The notes beneath the pieces are model-generated. The model worked only from the letters and a program-made list of their open reading frames with translations. It was not told where the DNA came from and made no database searches. DNA of 5,538 nucleotides from contig JAQGJF010000304.1 in the NCBI GenBank assembly GCA_028290765.1, positions 1 through 5,538 of the forward strand. The letters are read 5' to 3'. How positions within the stretch are numbered: position 1 is the first letter of the stretch; every line of letters begins with the position of its first letter. Below, piece by piece: positions 1-5,415 of this stretch. The position numbers and the translations under genes are program-made. Source of the DNA: Tardiphaga sp. Lineage in GTDB: Bacteria > Pseudomonadota > Alphaproteobacteria > Rhizobiales > Xanthobacteraceae.

Positions 1-2
1 AA

Positions 3-719
3 GAGAGCTTGATGCTCACCGGCGACGAGAACATCGTGGACGTGGATTTCACCGTGTTGTGGCGCATCAAGCCCAAGGGCGTCGCCGATTATCTCTTCAA
101 CATCCAGAATCCCGAAGGCACCGTGAAGGCGGTGGCTGAAAGCGCGATGCGCGAAGTGGTCGGCCGCGCCAACATCCAGCCGATCCTGACCGGCGCACGC
201 ACCACCACGGAAGCGGGCGTGCAGGACCTGATGCAGAGGACGCTGGACAGCTACGGCTCCGGCATTGCGGTGACGCAGGTGCAGATGCAGAAGGTCGATC
301 CGCCGGCGCAGGTGATCGACGCGTTCCGCGACGTCCAGGCGGCGCGCGCCGATCTCGAGCGGTTGCAGAACGAAGCCCAGACCTACGCCAACCGGGTGGT
401 TCCGGATGCGCGCGGACGCGCTTCGCAGATCCTCCAGGTCGCTGAAGGCTACAGCCAGCAGGCGGTGGCCGAAGCCAAGGGCCAGAGCGCGCGCTTCCTG
501 AAAGTCTATGACGAGTACAAGAAGGCGCCGGATGTCACCCGGCAGCGCATCTATCTCGAAACCATGGAACGCATCCTCGGCGGTTCCGAGAAGCTGATCT
601 ACGACGGAGGGTCTTCGTCACAGGGTGTCGTACCCTATCTGCCGCTGAACGACCTGACGGCGCGCCGTGCGCCGCCGACTGCCGGCCAGCCGCAACAGCA
701 GGGCGGGAGCACCCGATGA
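3..719 (+). CDS. hflK: HflK, FtsH-modulating SPFH/band-7 membrane protein (5' end missing)
   Basis: The reading frame is open from base 3 and ends at TGA 717-719, giving the C-terminal 238 residues. The N-terminus, including the membrane anchor, lies outside the window, so the TTG/ATG at 9-14 is internal and not a start. The fragment begins in the SPFH core (ESLMLTGDENIVDVDF, typical of HflK) and continues through a VDPPAQVIDAF segment. From about fragment residue 110 to 170 there is a long charged, Ala/Gln-rich helix of the coiled-coil type. It ends in a Pro/Gln/Gly-rich tail (APPTAGQPQQQGGSTR), probably disordered. In the known family, HflK pairs with HflC in a large ring-like periplasmic assembly around the FtsH protease and modulates degradation of membrane proteins. 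The immediate overlap with hflC supports translational coupling. Identity is firm; only the missing start limits the call. Confidence 0.95.
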   Translation, partial: ESLMLTGDENIVDVDFTVLWRIKPKGVADYLFNIQNPEGTVKAVAESAMREVVGRANIQPILTGARTTTEAGVQDLMQRTLDSYGSGIAVTQVQMQKVDPPAQVIDAFRDVQAARADLERLQNEAQTYANRVVPDARGRASQILQVAEGYSQQAVAEAKGQSARFLKVYDEYKKAPDVTRQRIYLETMERILGGSEKLIYDGGSSSQGVVPYLPLNDLTARRAPPTAGQPQQQGGSTR

Positions 720-1624
720 AGTCCGGAATTTCAGGCATTGTCGCACTGTTCGTGCTGTTCGTCATTATCATCGTCGGCTACAGCTCGCTCTTCACCGTCA
801 CCCAGACCGAACAGGTGCTGGTGGTGCGGCTCGGCGAGCCGGTCCGCGTCGTCACCGAGCCGGGGCTGAATTTCAAGGCGCCGTTCATCGACACCGTGAT
901 CAGCATCGACAAGCGGATTCTCGATCTCGAAAATCCGTCGCAGGAAGTGATTGCGTCGGACCAGAAGCGGTTGGTGGTCGATGCCTTCGCGCGCTATCGC
1001 ATCAAGAACGCGCTGCGGTTCTATCAGAGCATCGGTTCGATCCAGGCCGCCAATATCCAGCTCACCACGCTGTTGAACGCGGCGCTGCGCCGGGTCCTCG
1101 GCGAGGTGACCTTCATCCAGGTGGTCCGTGACGAACGCGAGTCGCTGATGATGCGAATCCGCGAGCAGCTCGACAAGGAGGCCGACGGCTACGGCATCTC
1201 GGTGGTCGACGTCCGGATCCGTCGTGCCGACCTGCCGGAGCAGAACAGCCAGGCGGTCTACCAGCGGATGCAGACGGAGCGGCAGCGCGAAGCCGCCGAA
1301 TTCCGCGCCCAGGGCGGCCAGAAGGCGCAGGAGATCCGTTCCAAGGCCGACCGCGAAGCGACCGTGATCATCGCCGAAGCCAATTCGCAGGCCGAACAGA
1401 CCCGCGGCGCCGGCGATGGCGAGCGCAACCGGCTGTTCGCCGAAGCCTATGGCAAGGATGCCGACTTCTTCGCCTTCTATCGCTCGATGACGGCGTATGA
1501 AAACGGACTGCGCAGCAACGACACGCGGTTTCTGCTGCGGCCGGATTCGGACTTCTTCAAGTATTTCGGCAGCGCGTCCGGAAAGCCGGCTCAGCCCGAG
1601 GCGGCTGCCGCCCCGAAACCATAA
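716..1624 (+). CDS. hflC: HflC, FtsH-modulating SPFH/band-7 membrane protein
   Basis: A complete gene of 302 residues. ATG 716-718 overlaps the hflK stop (ATGA), and GGGAG at 705-709 lies 6 bases upstream, so the start is secure. Residues about 5-27 form one hydrophobic signal-anchor helix. The SPFH/band-7 domain follows (TQTEQVLVVRLGEPVRVV near 28-46), with the family motif RRADLP at 169-174. A charged, Ala/Gln/Glu-rich helix runs over about 175-245. The conserved C-terminal block LRPDSDFFKYF is at 274-284, and a Pro/Ala-rich tail closes the protein. Length is normal for HflC, though the name rests on hflK context as well as sequence. As known for the family, it forms a hetero-oligomer with HflK, mostly periplasmic, that encloses FtsH and restrains or directs its proteolysis. 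The two genes are almost certainly co-transcribed. Earlier literature called HflKC a protease; no catalytic motif is seen here. Confidence 0.96.
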   Translation: MKSGISGIVALFVLFVIIIVGYSSLFTVTQTEQVLVVRLGEPVRVVTEPGLNFKAPFIDTVISIDKRILDLENPSQEVIASDQKRLVVDAFARYRIKNALRFYQSIGSIQAANIQLTTLLNAALRRVLGEVTFIQVVRDERESLMMRIREQLDKEADGYGISVVDVRIRRADLPEQNSQAVYQRMQTERQREAAEFRAQGGQKAQEIRSKADREATVIIAEANSQAEQTRGAGDGERNRLFAEAYGKDADFFAFYRSMTAYENGLRSNDTRFLLRPDSDFFKYFGSASGKPAQPEAAAAPKP

Positions 1625-1625
1625 G

Positions 1626-1641
1626 GGACGGGGCGTCGTCC
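1626..1641 (+). other. Weak stem-loop just after hflC
   Basis: GGACG (1626-1630) pairs with CGTCC (1637-1641) across a 6-base loop, starting two bases after the hflC stop. A short TTTT run follows only at 1651-1654, so it is not a convincing intrinsic terminator. It could stabilise the hflKC mRNA 3' end or be chance in GC-rich DNA. Confidence 0.25.
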
Positions 1642-1652
1642 GGCCGCGGGTT

Positions 1653-1681
1653 TTGCGTTCGCGACTGCTCTCATCTATGAC
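1653..1681 (+). promoter_or_regulatory. Possible sigma-70-type promoter for the DUF2065 gene
   Basis: TTGCGT (1653-1658) and TATGAC (1676-1681) are separated by exactly 17 bases. They match 3 of 6 and 4 of 6 positions of the -35 and -10 consensus. This lies in the 131-base hflC-DUF2065 spacer, about 75 bases before the ATG. Such matches are common by chance, so it is only a candidate; read-through from hflKC is the alternative. Confidence 0.2.
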
Positions 1682-1755
1682 AAGGTCATGTCGGGGCGGA
1701 CATCGCCCTGCTTGATAAAAGCCCAAGAGTGCGAGCGGTCGGGAGTTGAAGTCGG

Positions 1756-1956
1756 ATGAGGTCCATAGCGTTCGCCGACTTCCTCATCGGCGTTGGTATT
1801 CTTTTCGTGCTCGAAGGCCTGATGTTCGCGGCGATCCCGAGCTGGATGCGGCGGGCCATGAAGAGCGCGCTGGTAACCCCGGACAACATCCTTCGCGCGG
1901 TCGGGATCGGATCGGCGGTGGCCGGCCTCATCCTGATCTGGCTGGTCCGGCGCTAG
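1756..1956 (+). CDS. Small two-helix inner-membrane protein, DUF2065 (YjeT-like)
   Basis: A 66-residue protein. The ATG at 1756 is the first start after an in-frame TGA at 1747-1749, and GGGAG at 1741-1745 lies 10 bases upstream. Two hydrophobic helices span about residues 5-27 and 46-64, joined by a short basic loop (WMRRAMKSALV). Recognisable DUF2065 features are the EG pair at 20-21 in helix 1, Pro28 after it, and the LRxxG pattern at 46-50 entering helix 2. The protein ends in RR. The family is about 60-65 residues long and of unknown function; its Escherichia coli member yjeT also lies directly downstream of hflC. That shared context suggests, by inference only, a role with HflKC-FtsH or membrane quality control. 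A separate promoter is possible because of the 131-base spacer. Confidence 0.88.
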   Translation: MRSIAFADFLIGVGILFVLEGLMFAAIPSWMRRAMKSALVTPDNILRAVGIGSAVAGLILIWLVRR

Positions 1957-1970
1957 CCGCGCCCGAGTCG

Positions 1971-2051
1971 CCATGCCTGGGTTTGCCCCGGGGTATCCAC
2001 GCCCTGGCCACAGGAAAGACGTGGATGACCGGGACAAACCCGCCCATGACG
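1971..2051. repeat. Large imperfect palindrome, dispersed intergenic repeat type
   Basis: Two arms of about 30 bases face each other: 1971-2001, ending GGGGTATCCACG, and 2020-2051, starting CGTGGATGACCGGGACAAAC. After reverse complementing, the arms share ATCCACG, CCCGG and GGGTTTG blocks with a few mismatches and one gap. The 18-base spacer carries its own 4-bp stem (CCTG 2003-2006 / CAGG 2011-2014). The right arm can also close a small stem, GCCC 2042-2045 / GGGC 2051-2054. The pattern of CGTGGATG, CCGGGACAA and CCATGACG matches the palindromic repeats scattered in many copies through intergenic DNA of Bradyrhizobium and Rhodopseudomonas. That family match is from memory. As RNA it would form a strong hairpin after the DUF2065 stop, so it may stop transcription or protect the mRNA end. 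Confidence 0.75.
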
Positions 2052-2063
2052 GGCAAATGCGTT

Positions 2064-2082
2064 GGCGCAGCGGCGCTGCGCC
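2064..2082. repeat. Perfect 8-bp hairpin with 3-base loop
   Basis: GGCGCAGC (2064-2071) and GCTGCGCC (2075-2082) are exact reverse complements separated by GGC. It lies 10 bases past the large palindrome. There is no downstream T-run, so it is not a classical terminator; it may be an outer part of the same repeat element or a separate structure. Confidence 0.5.
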
Positions 2083-2278
2083 GTCGGATACCGCTTCCCG
2101 CCGGTCAAAAAATACAGCTGGATCAACGGCATCGTGAAGCGACGGCGCCGGCTTTTTGCCTTAATCTGCGGGGCTGATGACGGCGGCATTGGGTCGGCTC
2201 AAAAGCTTGCGCCGAAGCCTCGTTCAGGCGCAGTCTGTATTTCAAACTGCCGACCCTTTTTCAGGAGACATTCCGAAC
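2083..2278. other. Non-coding stretch and leader upstream of degP
   Basis: No gene was found on either strand in these 196 bases; open frames crossing it are extensions or shadows of degP. It contains a T-run after a GC-rich patch (CGGCGCCGGCTTTTT, 2143-2155) that lacks a clear looped stem. It also has a 6-bp inverted repeat, TGCGCC 2208-2213 / GGCGCA 2227-2232, about 50 bases before the degP start. I could not identify a convincing -35/-10 pair, although the degP promoter probably lies here. Confidence 0.5.
2263..2268 (+). promoter_or_regulatory. Ribosome binding site that fixes the degP start
   Basis: AGGAGA lies 10 bases before ATG 2279-2281. This selects that ATG over the in-frame alternative at 2177, which would place 34 non-hydrophobic residues ahead of the signal peptide. 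Confidence 0.8.
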
Positions 2279-3790
2279 ATGTCCGTTGCGACTCCAACGT
2301 TGACTCATCGCCTGCGTCCGCTGCTGGCGGCCCTCTGCCTCGGCGCCGCGAGCGCCATGATTTCCGCGCCGGCCCTGGCGCGAGGCCCGGACGGCATCGC
2401 CGACGTCGCGGAGAAGGTGATCGACGCGGTGGTCAATATCTCGACCACCCAGACCGTCGAAGCCAAAGGCGGCGGCGGTGGCGAGCGGGGCCAGATGCCG
2501 CAATTGCCGCCGGGCTCGCCGTTCGAGGAATTCTTCGACGACTTCTTCAAGAACCGCCGCGGCGGCGCCCCCGGCAGCGACAAGAACGGCGGCCTGCAGC
2601 CGCGCAAGACCAACTCGCTGGGCTCCGGTTTCATCATCGACACCTCGGGCATCGTGGTTACCAACAATCACGTCATCGCCGACGCCGACGAAATCAACGT
2701 CATCATGAACGACGGCACCAAGATCAAGGCCGAGCTGGTCGGCGTCGACAAAAAGACCGATCTGGCGGTGCTGAAATTCAAGCCGGCCAAGCCGCTGGTC
2801 GCGGTGAAGTTCGGCGATTCCGACAGACTGCGGCTCGGCGAATGGGTGATCGCGATCGGCAATCCGTTCAGCCTCGGCGGCACCGTCACCGCCGGCATCG
2901 TCTCGGCGCGCAACCGCGACATCAACTCCGGACCCTATGACAGCTACATCCAGACCGACGCCGCCATCAACCGCGGCAATTCCGGCGGCCCGCTGTTCAA
3001 TCTCGACGGCGAGGTCATCGGCGTCAACACGCTGATCATCTCGCCCTCCGGCGGCTCGATCGGCATCGGCTTTGCGGTGCCCTCGAAGACCGTCGCCGGC
3101 GTGGTCGACTCGCTGCGCCAGTTCGGCGAGCTGCGCCGCGGCTGGCTCGGCGTCCGCATCCAGCAGGTCACCGACGAAATCGCCGAGAGCCTCAGCATCA
3201 AGCCGGCGCGCGGCGCACTGATCGCCGGCGTCGACGACAAGGGCCCGGCCAAGCCCGCCGGCATCGAGCCCGGCGACGTGGTGGTCACTTTCGACGGCAA
3301 GGAGATCAAGGAGCCCAAGGACCTGTCGCGCGTCGTCGCCGACACCGCGGTCGGCAAGGCGGTCGACGTCGTCGTCATCCGCAAAGGCAAGGAAGAGACC
3401 AAGCAGGTCACCCTCGGCCGTCTCGACGACGGCGACAAGGCGGTGCAGGCCGCTGTCAAGACTTCGCCGGATGCCGCCGAGAAGCCGGCCACGCAGAAGG
3501 CGCTCGGCCTCGATCTCACCGGGCTCAGCAAGGACCTGCGCACCCGCTACAAGATCAAGGACAGCGTCAAGGGCGTCATCATCACCAATGTCGACTCCGG
3601 CTCCGACGCCGCCGAAAAACGCCTCAGCGCCGGCGATGTCATCGTCGAGGTGGCGCAGGAAGCCGTCACCAACGCCGCCGACGTCAAGAAACGCGTCGAC
3701 CAGCTGAAAAAGGACGGCAAAAAGTCGATCCTGCTGCTGGTGTCGAACGCGGATGGCGAATTGCGCTTCGTGGCGCTGAGCGTGCAGTAG
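2279..3790 (+). CDS. degP: Periplasmic Do/DegP-family serine endoprotease and chaperone
   Basis: A complete protein of 503 residues. A Sec signal peptide covers 1-34: basic HRLR, hydrophobic LLAALCLGAASA, and cleavage expected after APALA. A Gly/Pro-rich, aromatic-acidic insert (about 63-110, with FEEFFDDFF) corresponds to the flexible LA-loop region. The trypsin-like domain carries the triad His131 (TNNHVI), Asp161 (KTDLAVLK) and Ser235 (RGNSGGPL), whose spacing of 30 and 74 residues is close to that of E. coli DegP. PDZ1 runs from about RGWLGV at 287 to 380, and PDZ2 from about 407 to the end, joined by an Ala/Lys/Asp-rich linker. The two-PDZ layout separates it from DegS-type proteases. 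Family members degrade or hold misfolded envelope proteins as cage-forming oligomers. It follows hflKC and DUF2065 but has its own long leader, so separate stress control is plausible. MucD/DegQ are alternative names; function would be equivalent. Confidence 0.95.
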   Translation: MSVATPTLTHRLRPLLAALCLGAASAMISAPALARGPDGIADVAEKVIDAVVNISTTQTVEAKGGGGGERGQMPQLPPGSPFEEFFDDFFKNRRGGAPGSDKNGGLQPRKTNSLGSGFIIDTSGIVVTNNHVIADADEINVIMNDGTKIKAELVGVDKKTDLAVLKFKPAKPLVAVKFGDSDRLRLGEWVIAIGNPFSLGGTVTAGIVSARNRDINSGPYDSYIQTDAAINRGNSGGPLFNLDGEVIGVNTLIISPSGGSIGIGFAVPSKTVAGVVDSLRQFGELRRGWLGVRIQQVTDEIAESLSIKPARGALIAGVDDKGPAKPAGIEPGDVVVTFDGKEIKEPKDLSRVVADTAVGKAVDVVVIRKGKEETKQVTLGRLDDGDKAVQAAVKTSPDAAEKPATQKALGLDLTGLSKDLRTRYKIKDSVKGVIITNVDSGSDAAEKRLSAGDVIVEVAQEAVTNAADVKKRVDQLKKDGKKSILLLVSNADGELRFVALSVQ

Positions 3791-3791
3791 G

Positions 3792-3812
3792 GCGCGGCGG
3801 GTTGTACCGCGC
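3792..3812. repeat. Stem-loop directly after the degP stop
   Basis: GCGCGG (3792-3797) pairs with CCGCGC (3807-3812) across a 9-base loop, starting one base after the degP TAG. It has no T-run, so a role in termination is uncertain. Confidence 0.4.
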
Positions 3813-3822
3813 GTCGATGGAT

Positions 3823-3836
3823 GGTGCTTTCGCACC
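3823..3836. repeat. Short hairpin with tetraloop after degP
   Basis: GGTGC (3823-3827) and GCACC (3832-3836) form a perfect 5-bp stem around TTTC. It is the second of three stem-loops in the 3' flank of degP. Confidence 0.4.
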
Positions 3837-3847
3837 TACCCTCAACG

Positions 3848-3891
3848 CGTCATCCTGGCGAAGGCCGGGACGACGCTGAAATGCAGCGTCG
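3848..3891. repeat. Double stem-loop, dispersed-repeat-like; possible degP terminator
   Basis: The first half, CGTCATCCTGGC (3848-3859) against GCCGGGACGACG (3864-3875), pairs at 10 of 12 positions, with one further G-T wobble. The second half is a perfect 8-bp stem, CGACGCTG (3871-3878) / CAGCGTCG (3884-3891), with loop AAATG. The two stems share bases 3871-3875, so they are alternatives. The CGTCATCCTGGCGAA start resembles a dispersed repeat common in rhizobial genomes, which is recognition from memory. The sequence that follows is AT-richer (AAATTGTTCC) but not a true T-run, so termination is only possible. Confidence 0.5.
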
Positions 3892-3979
3892 AAATTGTTC
3901 CATCCTCACACTTCATTTCAGATCATCAAACGGTGAAACTTTGGCCGCGTTTGGGTTTTGAATTCCCTTGAATTCCCCT

Positions 3980-3984
3980 GGAGG
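3980..3984 (+). promoter_or_regulatory. Ribosome binding site favouring the GTG start at 3991
   Basis: GGAGG lies 6 bases before GTG 3991-3993. An in-frame TTG at 3958 would add 11 residues but has no comparable site upstream, so GTG is preferred. Confidence 0.75.
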
Positions 3985-3990
3985 ATTCTC

Positions 3991-4509
3991 GTGAAGCGCA
4001 TCTGGAAACCCATCGTTGGCGTGCTGGCCGTCGTCTACTTTCTGGTGGATGCTGTGTTGCTGCCTGTGGCCGCGCGGATTTCAGGCTGGGTGGGCGGACA
4101 CTGGATGTTCCGCTGGTTGCGGAACTGGATCGTCTCATTGCGGCCCTATCCCACGCTGCTGTTGTTCGCGGTTCCGGTAGTCCTGCTCGAGCCGGTCAAG
4201 CCGCTGGCGGTCTATCTGGCCGGAACCGGCCATGTGGTAGTGGGCGCCACGGTTTTCGTTATCGGTGAATTGCTCAAGCTCGTGCTCGTGGAACGGCTGT
4301 TCAGCATCAGCCGCGACAAGCTGATGTCGATTCCGGCCTTCGCCTGGGCTTACGGAAAATACCGCGTGACAACGGATTGGGTGATGTCGCTGGAGGCGTG
4401 GCAGAACGCGCGCCGCTGGACCCGGATCGCGCAATACAGGCTCCGCCGCACCATGCGGGAATTGCGGGCTTCGCAAAATTCCCGCCGTCTTTCCGCGCAA
4501 TCGCGCTGA
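3991..4509 (+). CDS. Uncharacterised small integral membrane protein with basic tail
   Basis: I do not recognise a named family. From the GTG at 3991, supported by GGAGG at 3980-3984, it encodes 172 residues and stops at TGA 4507-4509. One hydrophobic helix lies at about residues 8-28 (IVGVLAVVYFLVDAVLLPVAA). A Trp/Arg-rich segment follows (HWMFRWLRNW, 37-46). Two more hydrophobic stretches sit at about 55-66 and 72-100, broken by EPVKP. Helices therefore carry internal Pro and acidic residues (Asp20, Glu67, Glu93). The C-terminal third (about 105-172) is polar and strongly basic (RRWTRIAQYRLRRTMREL), consistent with a cytoplasmic tail by the positive-inside rule. No signal peptidase site or catalytic motif is seen. 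Codon use and GC content look like its neighbours, so it is probably a resident gene. It converges on serB with 12 bases between the stops. Confidence 0.8.
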   Translation: MKRIWKPIVGVLAVVYFLVDAVLLPVAARISGWVGGHWMFRWLRNWIVSLRPYPTLLLFAVPVVLLEPVKPLAVYLAGTGHVVVGATVFVIGELLKLVLVERLFSISRDKLMSIPAFAWAYGKYRVTTDWVMSLEAWQNARRWTRIAQYRLRRTMRELRASQNSRRLSAQSR

Positions 4510-4521
4510 CGGCTCAAACTC

Positions 4522-5412
4522 TCAGCTCACGAATTCCGAACGCTTGTAGCCCTGCGCATAGAGCAGCGCGCTGAGGTCGCCGAAGTCGATTCGCACCGCC
4601 GCCGCGGCGGCGACCGCGGGCTTGGCGTGGTAGGCGACGCCGAGGCCGGCGTTCTGGATCATGGCCAGATCGTTGGCGCCGTCGCCGACCACCAGCGTGT
4701 CGATGCTGTCGACGTCGAAAGATTCGCGCAGATCCACCAGCGTTGCCAGCTTGGCGGCGCGGCCCAAAATCGGCTCGGCGACCTGGCCCGACAATTTGCC
4801 GTCCGCGACCAGCAGTTCATTGGCGCGATTTTCCTGAAAGCCGATCATCTGGGCCACCTTCTCGGTGAACAGCGTGAAGCCGCCGGAGACCAGGCAGGTA
4901 TAGGCGCCGTGGGTCCGCATGGTCTTCACCAGTTCGGGACCGCCCGGCGTCAGCGTGATGTGCTGCGCCAGCACCTCGTCGACGACGCCGATCGGCAGGC
5001 CTTTGAGCAGCGCGACGCGCTCGCGCAAGGCCGGCTCGAACTCGATCTCGCCGCGCATGGCGCGCTCGGTGATGGCGGCGACATGGGCCTTGAGGCCGGC
5101 GAAACCCGCCAGTTCGTCGATGCATTCCTGGCCGATCATGGTGGAATCCATGTCGGCAAGAAAAAGCTTCTTGCGCCGGTTGGCCTGAGGCTGCACCACA
5201 ATGTCGATCGGCAGGTCGCCCTTGGCCTCGCGCAATCGCCGGGTGACGGCGGCAATGTCGTCGCTGCCCGCGAACGGAATGTCGACGGCGACCTCGTCGA
5301 ACAGCCAGTGCGCTGGGCCGGGCGAGGGGAGAATGGCGCGAGCGCCGTCCACGACCGTCGAGTCGAGTGCGGGGTTGGCGGGGTTGCAGATGAGCGTGGC
5401 GACGAGAGACAT
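4522..5412 (-). CDS. serB: Phosphoserine phosphatase SerB
   Basis: A 296-residue HAD-superfamily enzyme of the cytoplasm that removes phosphate from O-phospho-L-serine, the last step of serine synthesis. Motif I is DMDST with nucleophile Asp87 and acid/base Asp89, followed by IGQECIDELA, typical of SerB. Motif II is SGGFT at 176-180. The motif III lysine is probably Lys221 (GRAAKLATL). Motif IV is GDGANDLAM at 243-251, whose aspartates bind magnesium. The first 80 or so residues form a separate N-terminal domain at the position of the ACT-like regulatory domain in longer SerB proteins, but without an obvious signature. ATG 5412-5410 gives MSLVATLICN; no Shine-Dalgarno-like sequence precedes it, since the upstream minus-strand sequence is pyrimidine-rich. 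That suggests a weak site or a very short leader. It diverges from miaA 3 bases away. Confidence 0.96.
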   Translation of the reverse strand: MSLVATLICNPANPALDSTVVDGARAILPSPGPAHWLFDEVAVDIPFAGSDDIAAVTRRLREAKGDLPIDIVVQPQANRRKKLFLADMDSTMIGQECIDELAGFAGLKAHVAAITERAMRGEIEFEPALRERVALLKGLPIGVVDEVLAQHITLTPGGPELVKTMRTHGAYTCLVSGGFTLFTEKVAQMIGFQENRANELLVADGKLSGQVAEPILGRAAKLATLVDLRESFDVDSIDTLVVGDGANDLAMIQNAGLGVAYHAKPAVAAAAAVRIDFGDLSALLYAQGYKRSEFVS

Positions 5413-5415
5413 GAT

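Noticed and set aside
1626..1654. Intrinsic terminator after hflC
   Set aside because: The 5-bp stem and the TTTT run are separated by nine GC-rich bases, unlike a functional intrinsic terminator.
731..1726. A 331-codon open frame antisense to hflC
   Set aside because: Same shadow effect of GC-biased third positions; no family resemblance, and hflC explains the DNA.
2177..2278. A longer degP beginning at ATG 2177
   Set aside because: It would put 34 extra residues before an otherwise normal signal peptide, while AGGAGA is correctly placed for ATG 2279.
2231..2281. An RNA thermometer (ROSE or fourU type) in the degP leader
   Set aside because: Some Bradyrhizobium heat-shock genes use ROSE elements, so I looked. 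The T-run at 2257-2261 is too close to AGGAGA to fold back on it, and I see no other segment that would mask the ribosome binding site.
2298..2341. DegP as a lipoprotein through Cys20 in the signal peptide
   Set aside because: The residue before Cys20 is Leu, which does not fit a lipobox, and a normal APALA cleavage site follows at residues 30-34.
2062..2940. A 292-codon plus-strand frame overlapping the start of degP
   Set aside because: The translation is Arg/Gly-rich shadow sequence in another frame of degP, without a ribosome binding site or domain.
2261..3835. A 524-codon open frame antisense to degP
   Set aside because: It mirrors degP codon by codon in GC-rich DNA, its translation is low-complexity (runs rich in Asp, Val, Gly, Ala, Arg), and it has no recognisable domain. 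DegP on the other strand is unmistakable.
4507..4530. Bidirectional terminator between the converging membrane-protein gene and serB
   Set aside because: Only a weak, mismatched pairing (GCTCA / TCAGC) is present in the 12-base gap and flanks, without T-runs.
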